Origin: Planctomycetota bacterium
Lineage (GTDB): Bacteria > Planctomycetota > Planctomycetia > Pirellulales > Thermoguttaceae
Reading direction: 5' to 3'
Assembly: GCA_023397045.1 (NCBI GenBank)
Contig: JAEWUR010000671.1
Coordinates: 1 to 5,539, forward strand
DNA length: 5,539 nt
Shown here: positions 1-5,525 of the stretch, piece after piece
Position numbering within the stretch: position 1 is the first letter of the stretch
How the letters are laid out: the number at the start of each line of letters is the position of its first letter
Translations under genes and position numbers: made by a program
Notes under the pieces: generated by a model
What the model was told of the DNA's origin: nothing
The model's input: only the letters and a program-made list of their open reading frames with translations
The model's database searches: none

Positions 1-1108
1 CGGCAAGCTGCGTGCCCAGGAACAAACCGATGCCGTTCGTGGCGATGAAGATCAGCGATTGAGCCGATGCACCGATCTCGGCAGGGGCTGTCGCACCGAC
101 GAACATCTGCCCGCCGATCATGAAGAACACATAGGCCAAACCGTGGAACGCCTGCACCAGGAAGATCCACAGGCTGTGCTTGCTCACGACGTACGTGCCG
201 AACAGGATGCTCCAGCACAATGCACCGATTGCGAAGGTCCACTGGAATCCGGCTTCTTTCAACAGCCAGCCCAGCAGGAAGATCGTGGCGACGGCTTGCA
301 CGGCCTGGGCCATGCCCATGGCCGCCGAGACGTTCTTGCCGCTGACGCCCCGGTCTTGCATGAATTGGCCGGTGCCAAGGAAATAGAACTGCATCATGCC
401 CGACACAACCAACTGCGTCAGGATGAAGACCAGGTAATTCGAATTGCGCAACATGCCAAGAGCCTCGACCATGGGATTGGTCGCAGCAGCCGCAACCTCG
501 GTCGTCGACGCGGCGACCTGCGGCGGCGTGGCCGGTTGAACGAGGCATACCAGAACCATGATGACCGACAGGAACGATGCCAGATACAAAGCGTCCGGTC
601 CGTCGCCGCCCACCTTGCGCACTTGTCGCATGGCCGTGAGGAAATAGCCGATCAACGCCCAGGCCACCGGCGCCCAAAGGAAGACCAACGCCTGCAACGA
701 GACGGGAAACCCAAGGAACGACAATTCGGCGTCGCCCGGAATATGCTGGAACAGGACTTTGTTGACCAACGGCAGCGTCGCGGTATAGAAAACCGAGTAG
801 GCTAGCATCGTCCAGAAAATACCCCAGAACTTCGTTTGTCGGGCAGCCACGAACAGCAACACGGCACCAAGGCCGTGCGAGACCAAGATGATCCACTCGG
901 CGCTGAACACCTTATCGGCCAGATAGCCCGAGGCGAACGGCGCGAAAATGCACGCCATCGGGAATGTGGCATAGACCCATCCGGTCTGCTTGCCCGTACA
1001 CTTCATGGGACCAAGAAGTCGGAGCGCCAACACCGGCATCCACGCTCCCCAAACGGCAAACTCCAGAAACATCAACGCGCTGACTCGGATGTACAGGTCC
1101 CAATTCAC
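1..1108 (-). CDS. Nucleoside:H+ symporter-type MFS permease, 3' end missing
   Basis: This inner-membrane transporter resembles the NupG/XapB nucleoside:H+ symporter branch of the major facilitator superfamily. Translating the minus strand gives 369 residues with no stop before the window edge; relatives are near 400-420 residues, so the last helix or so is missing. It begins MNWDLYIRVSALMFLEFAVWG, matching the start of NupG. Segments WVYATFPMACIFAPFASGYL, ADKVFSAEW (64-72) and GASAQSLIFIATNGIG (346-361) align by eye with NupG. About eleven hydrophobic segments are visible (roughly 10-30, 43-65, 72-89, 95-117, 139-158, 174-191, 224-246, 262-280, 290-308, 313-333, 347-369). A polar, Ala/Thr-rich loop at 192-212 separates the two halves. 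The GTG start has GGGGAG seven bases upstream and there is no better in-frame start. Helix 5 lacks the RIWGTIG-like motif of NupG, so the substrate is uncertain. Confidence 0.85.
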   Translation of the reverse strand, partial: MNWDLYIRVSALMFLEFAVWGAWMPVLALRLLGPMKCTGKQTGWVYATFPMACIFAPFASGYLADKVFSAEWIILVSHGLGAVLLFVAARQTKFWGIFWTMLAYSVFYTATLPLVNKVLFQHIPGDAELSFLGFPVSLQALVFLWAPVAWALIGYFLTAMRQVRKVGGDGPDALYLASFLSVIMVLVCLVQPATPPQVAASTTEVAAAATNPMVEALGMLRNSNYLVFILTQLVVSGMMQFYFLGTGQFMQDRGVSGKNVSAAMGMAQAVQAVATIFLLGWLLKEAGFQWTFAIGALCWSILFGTYVVSKHSLWIFLVQAFHGLAYVFFMIGGQMFVGATAPAEIGASAQSLIFIATNGIGLFLGTQLA

Positions 1109-1115
1109 GATCTTG

Positions 1116-1121
1116 CTCCCC
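1116..1121 (-). promoter_or_regulatory. Ribosome binding site of the MFS permease gene
   Basis: GGGGAG on the minus strand lies seven bases before the GTG at 1108. It decides the start, because the frame stays open further upstream without another ATG, GTG or TTG close by. This is direct sequence evidence with ordinary Shine-Dalgarno spacing. Confidence 0.6.
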
Positions 1122-1161
1122 GCGTGGATTTTTAGTGTGGTGAAGGCACGGAATTCACAAA

Positions 1162-1189
1162 ATTGTAACCGGACCTGTGAAAAACACAA
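1162..1189 (-). promoter_or_regulatory. Possible sigma70-like promoter of the MFS permease gene
   Basis: On the minus strand TTGTGT (1184-1189) and TACAAT (1162-1167) are separated by 16 bases. The -10 box matches five of six consensus positions; the -35 box is weak. A transcript would begin near 1155 and leave a leader of about 47 bases before the GTG start. The region is more A/T-rich than the flanking genes. This is pattern matching only. Confidence 0.35.
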
Positions 1190-1196
1190 CGGCCAA

Positions 1197-1211
1197 CGGG
1201 CGTCTCGCCCG
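1197..1211 (-). terminator. Weak hairpin downstream of fliM
   Basis: The inverted repeat CGGGCG/CGCCCG has a 3-base loop and lies about 40 bases beyond the fliM stop. On the minus strand a run of five T occurs only about 12 bases after the stem, so this is not a classical intrinsic terminator. It may be a weak or factor-dependent end for the fliM transcript, or chance. Confidence 0.25.
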
Positions 1212-1252
1212 GCTCGGCGCGCAACCGAAGCGAGAAAACGGCGTCAAAAACG

Positions 1253-2185
1253 TCATTCTCCCGCCAAATGGCCCGATTCCGCCCCGTCCGCCGGACGGTT
1301 ACCCACCGGATCCACCGGCTCGGTCAACCGAACGGCCTTGCGACCCTGATACGTGCCCGGCTTGCCGAAAAATCGCACGTCGCCATCGATCGTCACCTTC
1401 ACCGGTCGATCGGCCGGCGTCTCGGTTGCGATGATGTCGCCCACCTGAAGGTCGGCCAGCGCGGCGGCCTCGATCTGCGTCTCGGCCAGCGTGATTTCGA
1501 CCGTTCGCGACGCATCGAGCATCGGCTGATGGACCGACAGCGAACCGGCCGAGGGCAGCCGCCCACACAGCTTCTCGATCGTTCGACACGGGATGCCAAG
1601 AAGTATTGAGCCACGCCGGCCGCCGATCGAAACCGCGAAGTCGATGACCACCGTCGGCTCGTCGTCAGGCAGAATTCGCAAGAGCCGGGGGTTGTCGTCC
1701 GATTGGGCAACCGTGAGACTCAACTCCAAGATGTTCTGCCATGCCTGACGGCACTCCTGCAAAAACATTCGCACGATCCGCCCGGCCAGACTTTGCTCGA
1801 TCTCGGTCAACGGTTGGCCCGGCGGCGGTCCGTCGCCGATCGTCCCGCCCAACATCCGGTCGATCATCGGATGCAGGACCGCCGGATCGATGTCGAGCAT
1901 CCATCGATCGTGCAACGCATCGGCCGACAGCACGAAAAAACAAGCCGGCATCGCGATCCGGCCCAAGAAACGCCTGAAATCGTATTGGTCGATCTGAACC
2001 ACGCTCACGTCGACGGGCGTGTGTAACATTTCGGAAAGTGCTTCGCCGAAACTCCGCGCCAATCCGCCGTGCAGCAGTCGCAGCCGGTGCAGATGTTGTG
2101 AATGCACAAACGCCGACGCACCCTCGCGACTCGCGCGGGAACGCACAACATTCGACGTCTGAACGAACTGTTCGTTCCTATTCAC
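1253..2185 (-). CDS. fliM: Flagellar motor switch protein FliM, short N-terminus
   Basis: FliM is the middle protein of the flagellar C-ring; it binds FliG and FliN and normally receives CheY-P to reverse rotation. Numbering from GTG 2185 (310 residues), the FliM core begins with HLHRLRLLHGGLARSFGEAL (31-50). It continues with IDRMLGGTIGDG (108-119), the place of the GGxG FliG-contact motif, and TEIEQ (127-131). A C-terminal SpoA/FliN-type domain covers about 228-290 (VEITLAETQIEAAAL, then VGDIIATE). Length is close to the usual 320-340 residues, but the N-terminal LSQAEIDALL-like CheY-binding peptide is absent. The start at 2185 has GGTGGAG just upstream. An alternative GTG at 2206 would add seven residues encoded by a tandem repeat, so I reject it. 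Neighbours are proA and a permease, not flagellar genes. A generic FliM/FliN-family name would also fit. Confidence 0.85.
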   Translation of the reverse strand: MNRNEQFVQTSNVVRSRASREGASAFVHSQHLHRLRLLHGGLARSFGEALSEMLHTPVDVSVVQIDQYDFRRFLGRIAMPACFFVLSADALHDRWMLDIDPAVLHPMIDRMLGGTIGDGPPPGQPLTEIEQSLAGRIVRMFLQECRQAWQNILELSLTVAQSDDNPRLLRILPDDEPTVVIDFAVSIGGRRGSILLGIPCRTIEKLCGRLPSAGSLSVHQPMLDASRTVEITLAETQIEAAALADLQVGDIIATETPADRPVKVTIDGDVRFFGKPGTYQGRKAVRLTEPVDPVGNRPADGAESGHLAGE

Positions 2186-2187
2186 GT

Positions 2188-2193
2188 CTCTCC
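2188..2193 (-). promoter_or_regulatory. Ribosome binding site choosing the fliM start
   Basis: GGAGAG on the minus strand precedes GTG 2185; its GGAG core sits four bases from the start, slightly short. The competing GTG at 2206 has no such sequence before it. The site touches the edge of the heptamer repeat. Confidence 0.4.
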
Positions 2194-2227
2194 ACCCACT
2201 ATCCACTATCCACTATCCACTACCCAC
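2192..2227. repeat. Heptamer tandem repeat (CCACTAT)n between proA and fliM
   Basis: Plus-strand CCACTAT units occupy 2196-2202, 2203-2209 and 2210-2216. A variant CCACTAC follows at 2217-2223, and partial CCAC units flank both ends (2192-2195, 2224-2227). The array spans nearly the whole gap and enters the last codons of proA, supplying its TAG stop (complement of 2220-2222). On the minus strand each unit brings a GTG, which creates a false-looking start for fliM at 2206. A seven-base period changes the frame with every copy gained or lost. Confidence 0.9.
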
Positions 2228-3485
2228 GCACCTGCCCGGCGCCATACACAACATACTTATAGCAGGTCAGTTCATTGATTCCGCACGGTCCCCGGGCGTG
2301 GAACTTGTCGGTGCTGATTCCGATCTCCGCACCCAAGCCGAACTCGCCGCCGTCGTTGAATCGCGTGCTCGCGTTGATCATCACCGCCGAACTGTCGATC
2401 CTCGCGGCGAACAACCGTGCGGCGTCCAGATCGCGCGTGACGATCGCCTCGGTATGCTGCGAACTGTAGCGATTGACGTGTACGATCGCATCGTCGAGCG
2501 AATCGACCACGCGGCACGAGATGATCGGCCCGAGATATTCGGTCGCATAGTCCTCGTCCGTCGCCGGCTTGATGTTCATGGCCGAAAGCAGTTTTCGAGT
2601 CCGGTCGTCGCCGCGAATCTCGACGCCGCGTTCCGCCAGCGCCTTGGCGACGCGCGGCAGCAGCGTCTCGGCCGCACCGCTGTGAACGACCAGCGATTCG
2701 GCCGCATTGCAGACGCCCATCCGCTGACACTTGGCGTTGATCACGATCCGCTCGGCCATCTCCGGGTCGGCCGATCGATCGAGGTAGACATGGCAATTTC
2801 CGGCGTAGTGCTTGATGACCGGCATCCGCGCCTCTTCGCTGACGCGACGAATCAGACTCTCGCCGCCGCGCGGAATGCACAGATTGACATACTCCGGCAT
2901 GCGCAGCAGATGGCCGACCGCTTCGCGATCGACGGTGTTGACGAACTGCACCGCGTCGGCAGGCAGCCCGGCCTGGGTCGCGGCGAGCGAAATGATCTCG
3001 GTGATTGCACGGTTCGAATGGGCGGCCTCTTTGCCGCCGCGCAGGATCACGGCATTGCCCGCCTTCACGCAAAGCGCCGCGGCGTCGGCCGTCACGTTCG
3101 GTCGCGACTCGTAGATGAAAAAGACCACCCCCAGCGGCGCGCGAACCTTTTGGACTTCCAAACCGTTCGGCCGGATTGAACTCGAGATGACCTCGCCGAT
3201 CGGTTCGGGCAGCGCGGCCACTTCGGCCAGCGCCTTGGCCATATCGGCGATGCGTTGCGGCGTCAGCCGGAGCCGGTCGATGGCCGCGGCCGAAAGACCA
3301 TAGCCCGGCGCGGCGTCGATGTCGCGCTGGTTCGCCTCGGTCAGCGCGGCCGTCCGCTCGTCGAGCAGTTGCGCACAACGTCGCAGCCAGTCTTGTTTCT
3401 GAGCGCCGGTCACCACGGTCAGATCGGCGGCCGCCCGTTGCGCCCGTTGAGCCAAGTCGAGACAATATGCCTTCAAATCATTCAT
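2220..3485 (-). CDS. proA: Glutamate-5-semialdehyde dehydrogenase (gamma-glutamyl phosphate reductase)
   Basis: ProA carries out the second step of proline synthesis in the cytosol, reducing gamma-glutamyl phosphate with NADPH to glutamate-5-semialdehyde. The 421 residues match the usual length (E. coli 417). Family signatures appear in order: YESRPNVTADAAALCVKAGN (125-144), ILRGGKEAAHSN (147-158), IPRGGESLIRRV (204-215), KHYAGNCHVYLD (225-236) and CQRMGVCNAAES (253-264), in which Cys259 should be the catalytic thiol. STRFNDGGEFGLGAEIGIST (373-392) and KFHARGP (394-400) follow, and the protein ends with the typical YGAGQVRG. The ATG start at 3485 agrees with the family N-terminus, although the ribosome binding site is weak (AAAAGG about 11 bases upstream). 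proB is not adjacent. A good promoter precedes the gene. Its stop codon lies within a heptamer repeat, but the C-terminus appears complete. Confidence 0.97.
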   Translation of the reverse strand: MNDLKAYCLDLAQRAQRAAADLTVVTGAQKQDWLRRCAQLLDERTAALTEANQRDIDAAPGYGLSAAAIDRLRLTPQRIADMAKALAEVAALPEPIGEVISSSIRPNGLEVQKVRAPLGVVFFIYESRPNVTADAAALCVKAGNAVILRGGKEAAHSNRAITEIISLAATQAGLPADAVQFVNTVDREAVGHLLRMPEYVNLCIPRGGESLIRRVSEEARMPVIKHYAGNCHVYLDRSADPEMAERIVINAKCQRMGVCNAAESLVVHSGAAETLLPRVAKALAERGVEIRGDDRTRKLLSAMNIKPATDEDYATEYLGPIISCRVVDSLDDAIVHVNRYSSQHTEAIVTRDLDAARLFAARIDSSAVMINASTRFNDGGEFGLGAEIGISTDKFHARGPCGINELTCYKYVVYGAGQVRG

Positions 3486-3523
3486 CGCAGCATGAACCTT
3501 TTCTGAACAACCCCACCTGTAGA

Positions 3524-3552
3524 AGTATCCTCGACGACGCCGGCCAAGTCAA
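3524..3552 (-). promoter_or_regulatory. Sigma70-like promoter of proA
   Basis: On the minus strand TTGACT (3547-3552) and GATACT (3524-3529) are separated by exactly 17 bases; each matches the consensus at most positions. Transcription would start near 3517, giving a leader of about 30 bases. The -35 box lies beside the repeat-rich part of the folP-proA gap. This suggests that proA, and perhaps fliM after it, is transcribed independently of folP. Confidence 0.6.
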
Positions 3553-3645
3553 CGCCGATTCAGCACGGGCGGCAGGGCCGCCGGCCAATTCGAGCTACCG
3601 CTCGGTTGGCTTCGACCCGCTCCCGTTGGTCGCTGGACATCGTCA

Positions 3646-3710
3646 AAAAACATCCCGGGTGGCCGTGATAGCTCGGCCATCAGGGCGGCGAAGCCGCGAG
3701 AGGTTTTTTT
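3646..3710. terminator. Two hairpins between A6 and T7 runs, possible bidirectional terminator
   Basis: A6 (3646-3651) and T7 (3704-3710) flank two stems: TGGCCG/CGGCCA with an 8-base loop (3660-3679) and GCGGC/GCCGC with a GAA loop (3685-3697). On the plus strand the T run begins six bases after the second stem. On the minus strand six T follow the first stem after eight bases. It could end the lptE-folP transcript, but it is about 230 bases past the folP stop and the stem-to-T spacing is loose. It may equally be one end-to-end unit of a dispersed repeat. Confidence 0.35.
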
Positions 3711-3733
3711 GCACAGAAACAACGACTCCTCCC

Positions 3734-3769
3734 GTGCCTTTCGGCACCCCGATAGGCAAGCTATCGGGG
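3734..3769. repeat. Back-to-back hairpins
   Basis: GTGCC/GGCAC with a TTTC loop (3734-3747) runs directly into CCCCGATAG/CTATCGGGG with a GCAAG loop (3747-3769). The second stem is a perfect nine base pairs. No U-tract follows on either strand, so a terminator is unlikely. Confidence 0.75.
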
Positions 3770-3776
3770 CCACCCG

Positions 3777-3833
3777 CGTGGGCATGATAATTCGCCGAAA
3801 ACTCGCCACATGCCCACGACAAGCGTGGGCATG
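3777..3833. repeat. CGTGGGCATG repeats with a 10-bp hairpin
   Basis: CATGCCCACG (3809-3818) and CGTGGGCATG (3824-3833) form a perfect 10-bp stem with an ACAAG loop. A further direct copy of CGTGGGCATG lies at 3777-3786, so the inverted copy could pair with either arm. No U-run follows. This looks like a mobile or dispersed palindrome. Confidence 0.75.
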
Positions 3834-3921
3834 GCACCCATTACGGCACGGCTGGCAAAGCACTAGTAACCCGAAGCGTGAGCGAGGGACCGCCAGTGCT
3901 GGACTCTCCACGTTTTCACAT

Positions 3922-3938
3922 CACTGGCAGAGCCAGTG
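3922..3938. repeat. Hairpin just downstream of the folP stop
   Basis: CACTGGC/GCCAGTG with an AGA loop begins four bases after the folP stop codon. It has no T-run on the minus strand, so it is not a standard intrinsic terminator, but it could stabilise the 3' end of the folP mRNA. Confidence 0.6.
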
Positions 3939-3942
3939 GCAC

Positions 3943-4815
3943 TCAACTCTCCCCAAAATCGACCTTTTCAACAGGCCGCTCGGCCAAACCGCCGGTCGAT
4001 TGAAACAGTTCCAACGCCTTGCGAACGGCCGCGACATCGTGGACTCGCAGGATTTGCACACCCTGGAGGGCGAGCGACAACGCCACGCTGACCGTGCCCG
4101 CCTCGCGCTGATCGGCCATGAAACGTTTTCGCGAATGCCCAATTAGAACAGGGCACCCCAGTTCATGCAACCGCCGGGCGTTGGCCAGAAGCTCCAGGTT
4201 GTGCTCGACCGTTTTGCCAAAACCGATGCCCGGATCGACCGCGATTCGATCTTGCTCGACTCCCGCCGCCATCAGTGCATCTCGCCGGCCGCGAAGGTAA
4301 TCGAAAACCTCGCCGACCACATCGGCATAGACCGGCTCGTCCTGCATCGTCCGGGGCGTGCCCTTCATGTGCATGACGCACACGCCCGCTTGCGACTCGA
4401 CCGCCAACGGCAACATGCCCGGGTCGCCGGTCAGCGCCGTTACGTCGTTGATGATCTCGGCGCCCACGCGAATGGCATGGCGCGCTACGAGCGCCTTCGA
4501 CGTGTCGATCGAGATGGGCAGCGCCGTCTGCCGGCACAGCGCGTCGATCACCGGCATCACGCGGCACAGTTCTTCCTGCGCGTCGACGGGCTTCGAATAC
4601 GGCCGGGTGCTTTCGCCGCCAATGTCAAGAATGTCGGCGCCGTCGGCTGCCAGACGCAGACCGTGCTCGATCGCGGCCTCGGCGTCAAAACAGTGTCCGC
4701 CGTCGGAGAAGCTGTCGGGCGTGACGTTGATAATGCCCATCAACAGCGGCAACCGCCCGACCGGCAACGATCGGCTGCGAAGTCTCCAATGCTGGGCGAG
4801 CGAAGAATCCGTCAT
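3943..4815 (-). CDS. folP: Dihydropteroate synthase
   Basis: FolP joins p-aminobenzoate to dihydropterin pyrophosphate in the cytosol to make dihydropteroate, the folate precursor; it is the sulfonamide target. Numbered from ATG 4815 (290 residues; E. coli 282), the TIM-barrel signatures are all present. They are LLMGIINVTPDSFSDGG (24-40; Asn30 binds metal and pyrophosphate), DIGGESTRP (64-72), ISIDTSKALVARHA (101-114; Asp104), IINDVTAL (121-128; Asn123), MHMKGTPRTMQ (148-158), VDPGIGFGKTVEHNLELL (193-210; Asp194), GHSRKRF (226-232; Lys230) and RVHDV (257-261; Arg257 and His259). I see no missing key residue. I chose ATG 4815 for length; GTG codons at 4851 and 4848 would extend it by 12 residues and cannot be excluded, because neither start has a good ribosome binding site. 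lptE ends 51 bases upstream, so co-transcription is likely. Confidence 0.96.
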   Translation of the reverse strand: MTDSSLAQHWRLRSRSLPVGRLPLLMGIINVTPDSFSDGGHCFDAEAAIEHGLRLAADGADILDIGGESTRPYSKPVDAQEELCRVMPVIDALCRQTALPISIDTSKALVARHAIRVGAEIINDVTALTGDPGMLPLAVESQAGVCVMHMKGTPRTMQDEPVYADVVGEVFDYLRGRRDALMAAGVEQDRIAVDPGIGFGKTVEHNLELLANARRLHELGCPVLIGHSRKRFMADQREAGTVSVALSLALQGVQILRVHDVAAVRKALELFQSTGGLAERPVEKVDFGES

Positions 4816-4866
4816 GCCCCCATTGTAACGCCCGTCTCTACGACCCACCACCCACGATTCACTCTT

Positions 4867-5352
4867 CTACCAAGGCTTTTCCATCAGCCCGACGATCTGC
4901 TGCGCCATGCGTTCGATCGCCTGTTGCTGGGCCGTCGTGATCGACTGACCGACTTCCGGCACGACATTGCCGGTGGTCGAGATATCGGTCATTTCCTCGG
5001 GCAGCGGGACGTATTGCGTATCGCGAAGCATTCGGCCCTTACGGTCGACCCAACTCACTTCGACGTGCATTCCGACTTGGATTTCGCGAGCATCGCCGGT
5101 CAGGCTGGGCACCAGAACGCTCTTATTCTCGGCCAGCAGTCGCCCGGTGAGTACGCTGTCGGCGTTCGGATCGCTGACAACTTTGTACGGCGTTCGGCCT
5201 TCAATCGCCTTGACCACCGCCTCGGTCAGCCGTTCGCCCAGCCCACGCCGAAAACTCTTCGATTCAAACATCGGCACGTAGACCGTCTGAATATCGGCGG
5301 GAAAGAGCGTCTGATTGCCGATTTGATAGCCTGCGCAACCCGACAAAACCAC
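4867..5352 (-). CDS. lptE: LptE-family LPS-assembly lipoprotein, uncertain 5' end
   Basis: This is probably the outer-membrane lipoprotein that plugs LptD and delivers lipopolysaccharide to the cell surface. From the GTG at 5352 it is 161 residues, short for secreted LptE. It has a lipobox LSGC with Cys6 as the lipidation site, then AGYQIGNQTLFPADIQTVYV and PMFESKSFRRGLGERLTEAV (27-46), VVSDPNADSVLTGRL (58-72) and a final helix rich in Gln and Glu. Only five residues precede the Cys, too few for a signal peptide. Upstream codons in the same frame encode CLVLFVLVVLSGC, a proper hydrophobic core. Yet the open frame runs to the window edge through repeats without any ATG, GTG or TTG. The true start is therefore rare, beyond the window, or lost by a frameshift. 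The family call rests on overall pattern and the FPADI...VPMFE region. Confidence 0.75.
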   Translation of the reverse strand: MVLSGCAGYQIGNQTLFPADIQTVYVPMFESKSFRRGLGERLTEAVVKAIEGRTPYKVVSDPNADSVLTGRLLAENKSVLVPSLTGDAREIQVGMHVEVSWVDRKGRMLRDTQYVPLPEEMTDISTTGNVVPEVGQSITTAQQQAIERMAQQIVGLMEKPW

Positions 5353-5375
5353 TAGGACAAATAAGACAAGACATC

Positions 5376-5402
5376 CACGAAGGACACTAAGGACACGAAG
5401 AT
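5376..5402. repeat. 9-bp tandem repeat at the lptE 5' end
   Basis: Three units with a nine-base period occur on the plus strand: CACGAAGGA, CACTAAGGA and CACGAAGAT. Read on the minus strand in the lptE frame they give a three-residue pattern, LRV-LSV-LRG, directly before the hydrophobic signal core. I recall similar CACGAAGGACACGAAGG-like arrays as common intergenic repeats of planctomycetes and relatives. Confidence 0.75.
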
Positions 5403-5424
5403 GGGTGATGCCATTGCAGACCAG

Positions 5425-5502
5425 CCCTCTTCGCCTCTGCGAGAGGGTTGAACCAGAAACCGGCCCTCTCGTCCTTTTGGAAAGGGTTGAACCAGAAACC
5501 GG
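5425..5502. repeat. 39-bp tandem repeat, two hairpin units
   Basis: Units 5425-5463 and 5464-5502 are each 39 bases. Each has a 23-base hairpin beginning CCCTCT and ending GAGGG or AAGGG, followed by an identical 16-base linker TTGAACCAGAAACCGG. The linker is invariant while the hairpin interior differs, and the second stem is poorer than the first. Confidence 0.85.
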
Positions 5503-5504
5503 TC

Positions 5505-5525
5505 CCCTCTCCCTTCGGGAGAGGG
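5505..5525. repeat. Third hairpin of the array
   Basis: A perfect nine-base-pair stem, CCCTCTCCC/GGGAGAGGG, with loop TTC is followed by TTAGGGTGAGGGCC, running to the window edge. It resembles the hairpins of the two preceding 39-bp units but has a different downstream linker. It recalls the CCCTCTCCC...GGGAGAGGGTTAGGG repeats seen in many bacterial genomes. No T-run follows within the window. Confidence 0.75.

Larger units (their letters stand above)
3560..3938. repeat. Mosaic of palindromic intergenic repeats between folP and proA
   Basis: This stretch, most of a 457-base gap, holds no convincing gene. It is a chain of separate hairpins: 3568-3582, 3660-3679, 3685-3697, 3734-3747, 3747-3769, 3809-3833 and 3922-3938, plus AGCACT/AGTGCT arms at 3859-3864 and 3895-3900. 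Between those arms is CCCGAAGCGTGAGCGAGGGA (3870-3889), which I recall as a recurrent intergenic motif of planctomycetes. CGTGGGCATG occurs twice directly (3777-3786, 3824-3833) and once inverted (3809-3818). The density of unrelated stems suggests successive insertion of several repeat families. Confidence 0.7.

Noticed and set aside
59..805. 248-codon plus-strand open frame
   Set aside because: It lies antisense to the MFS permease frame, has a composition rich in His, Gln and Arg typical of a shadow frame, and resembles no protein family I know.
2186..2206. Longer fliM start at GTG 2206
   Set aside because: The extra seven residues come largely from the heptamer repeat and there is no ribosome binding site before it, whereas GTG 2185 has one.
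2298..3179. 293-codon plus-strand open frame
   Set aside because: It is fully antisense to proA, whose family motifs are unmistakable; the plus-strand product shows no domain.
3777..3900. Riboswitch or structured RNA upstream of proA
   Set aside because: The stems lie upstream of the proposed proA promoter and are independent palindromes, so they would not be in the proA leader.
3549..3911. 120-codon minus-strand open frame in the folP-proA gap
   Set aside because: It is built from several hairpins and repeat words, lacks a ribosome binding site and has no coherent composition; best explained as open repeat DNA.
4816..4851. Longer folP start at the double GTG 4851/4848
   Set aside because: It adds 12 residues not expected in the family; the ATG gives a typical length. 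Kept as possible because neither start has a strong ribosome binding site.
4165..5355. 396-codon plus-strand open frame
   Set aside because: It runs antisense across both folP and lptE including the gap between them; Arg/His/Gln-rich product with no recognisable domain.
5425..5525. CRISPR array
   Set aside because: The repeats are adjacent 39-bp units with variable hairpins and no unique spacers of constant length, and no cas gene is present.
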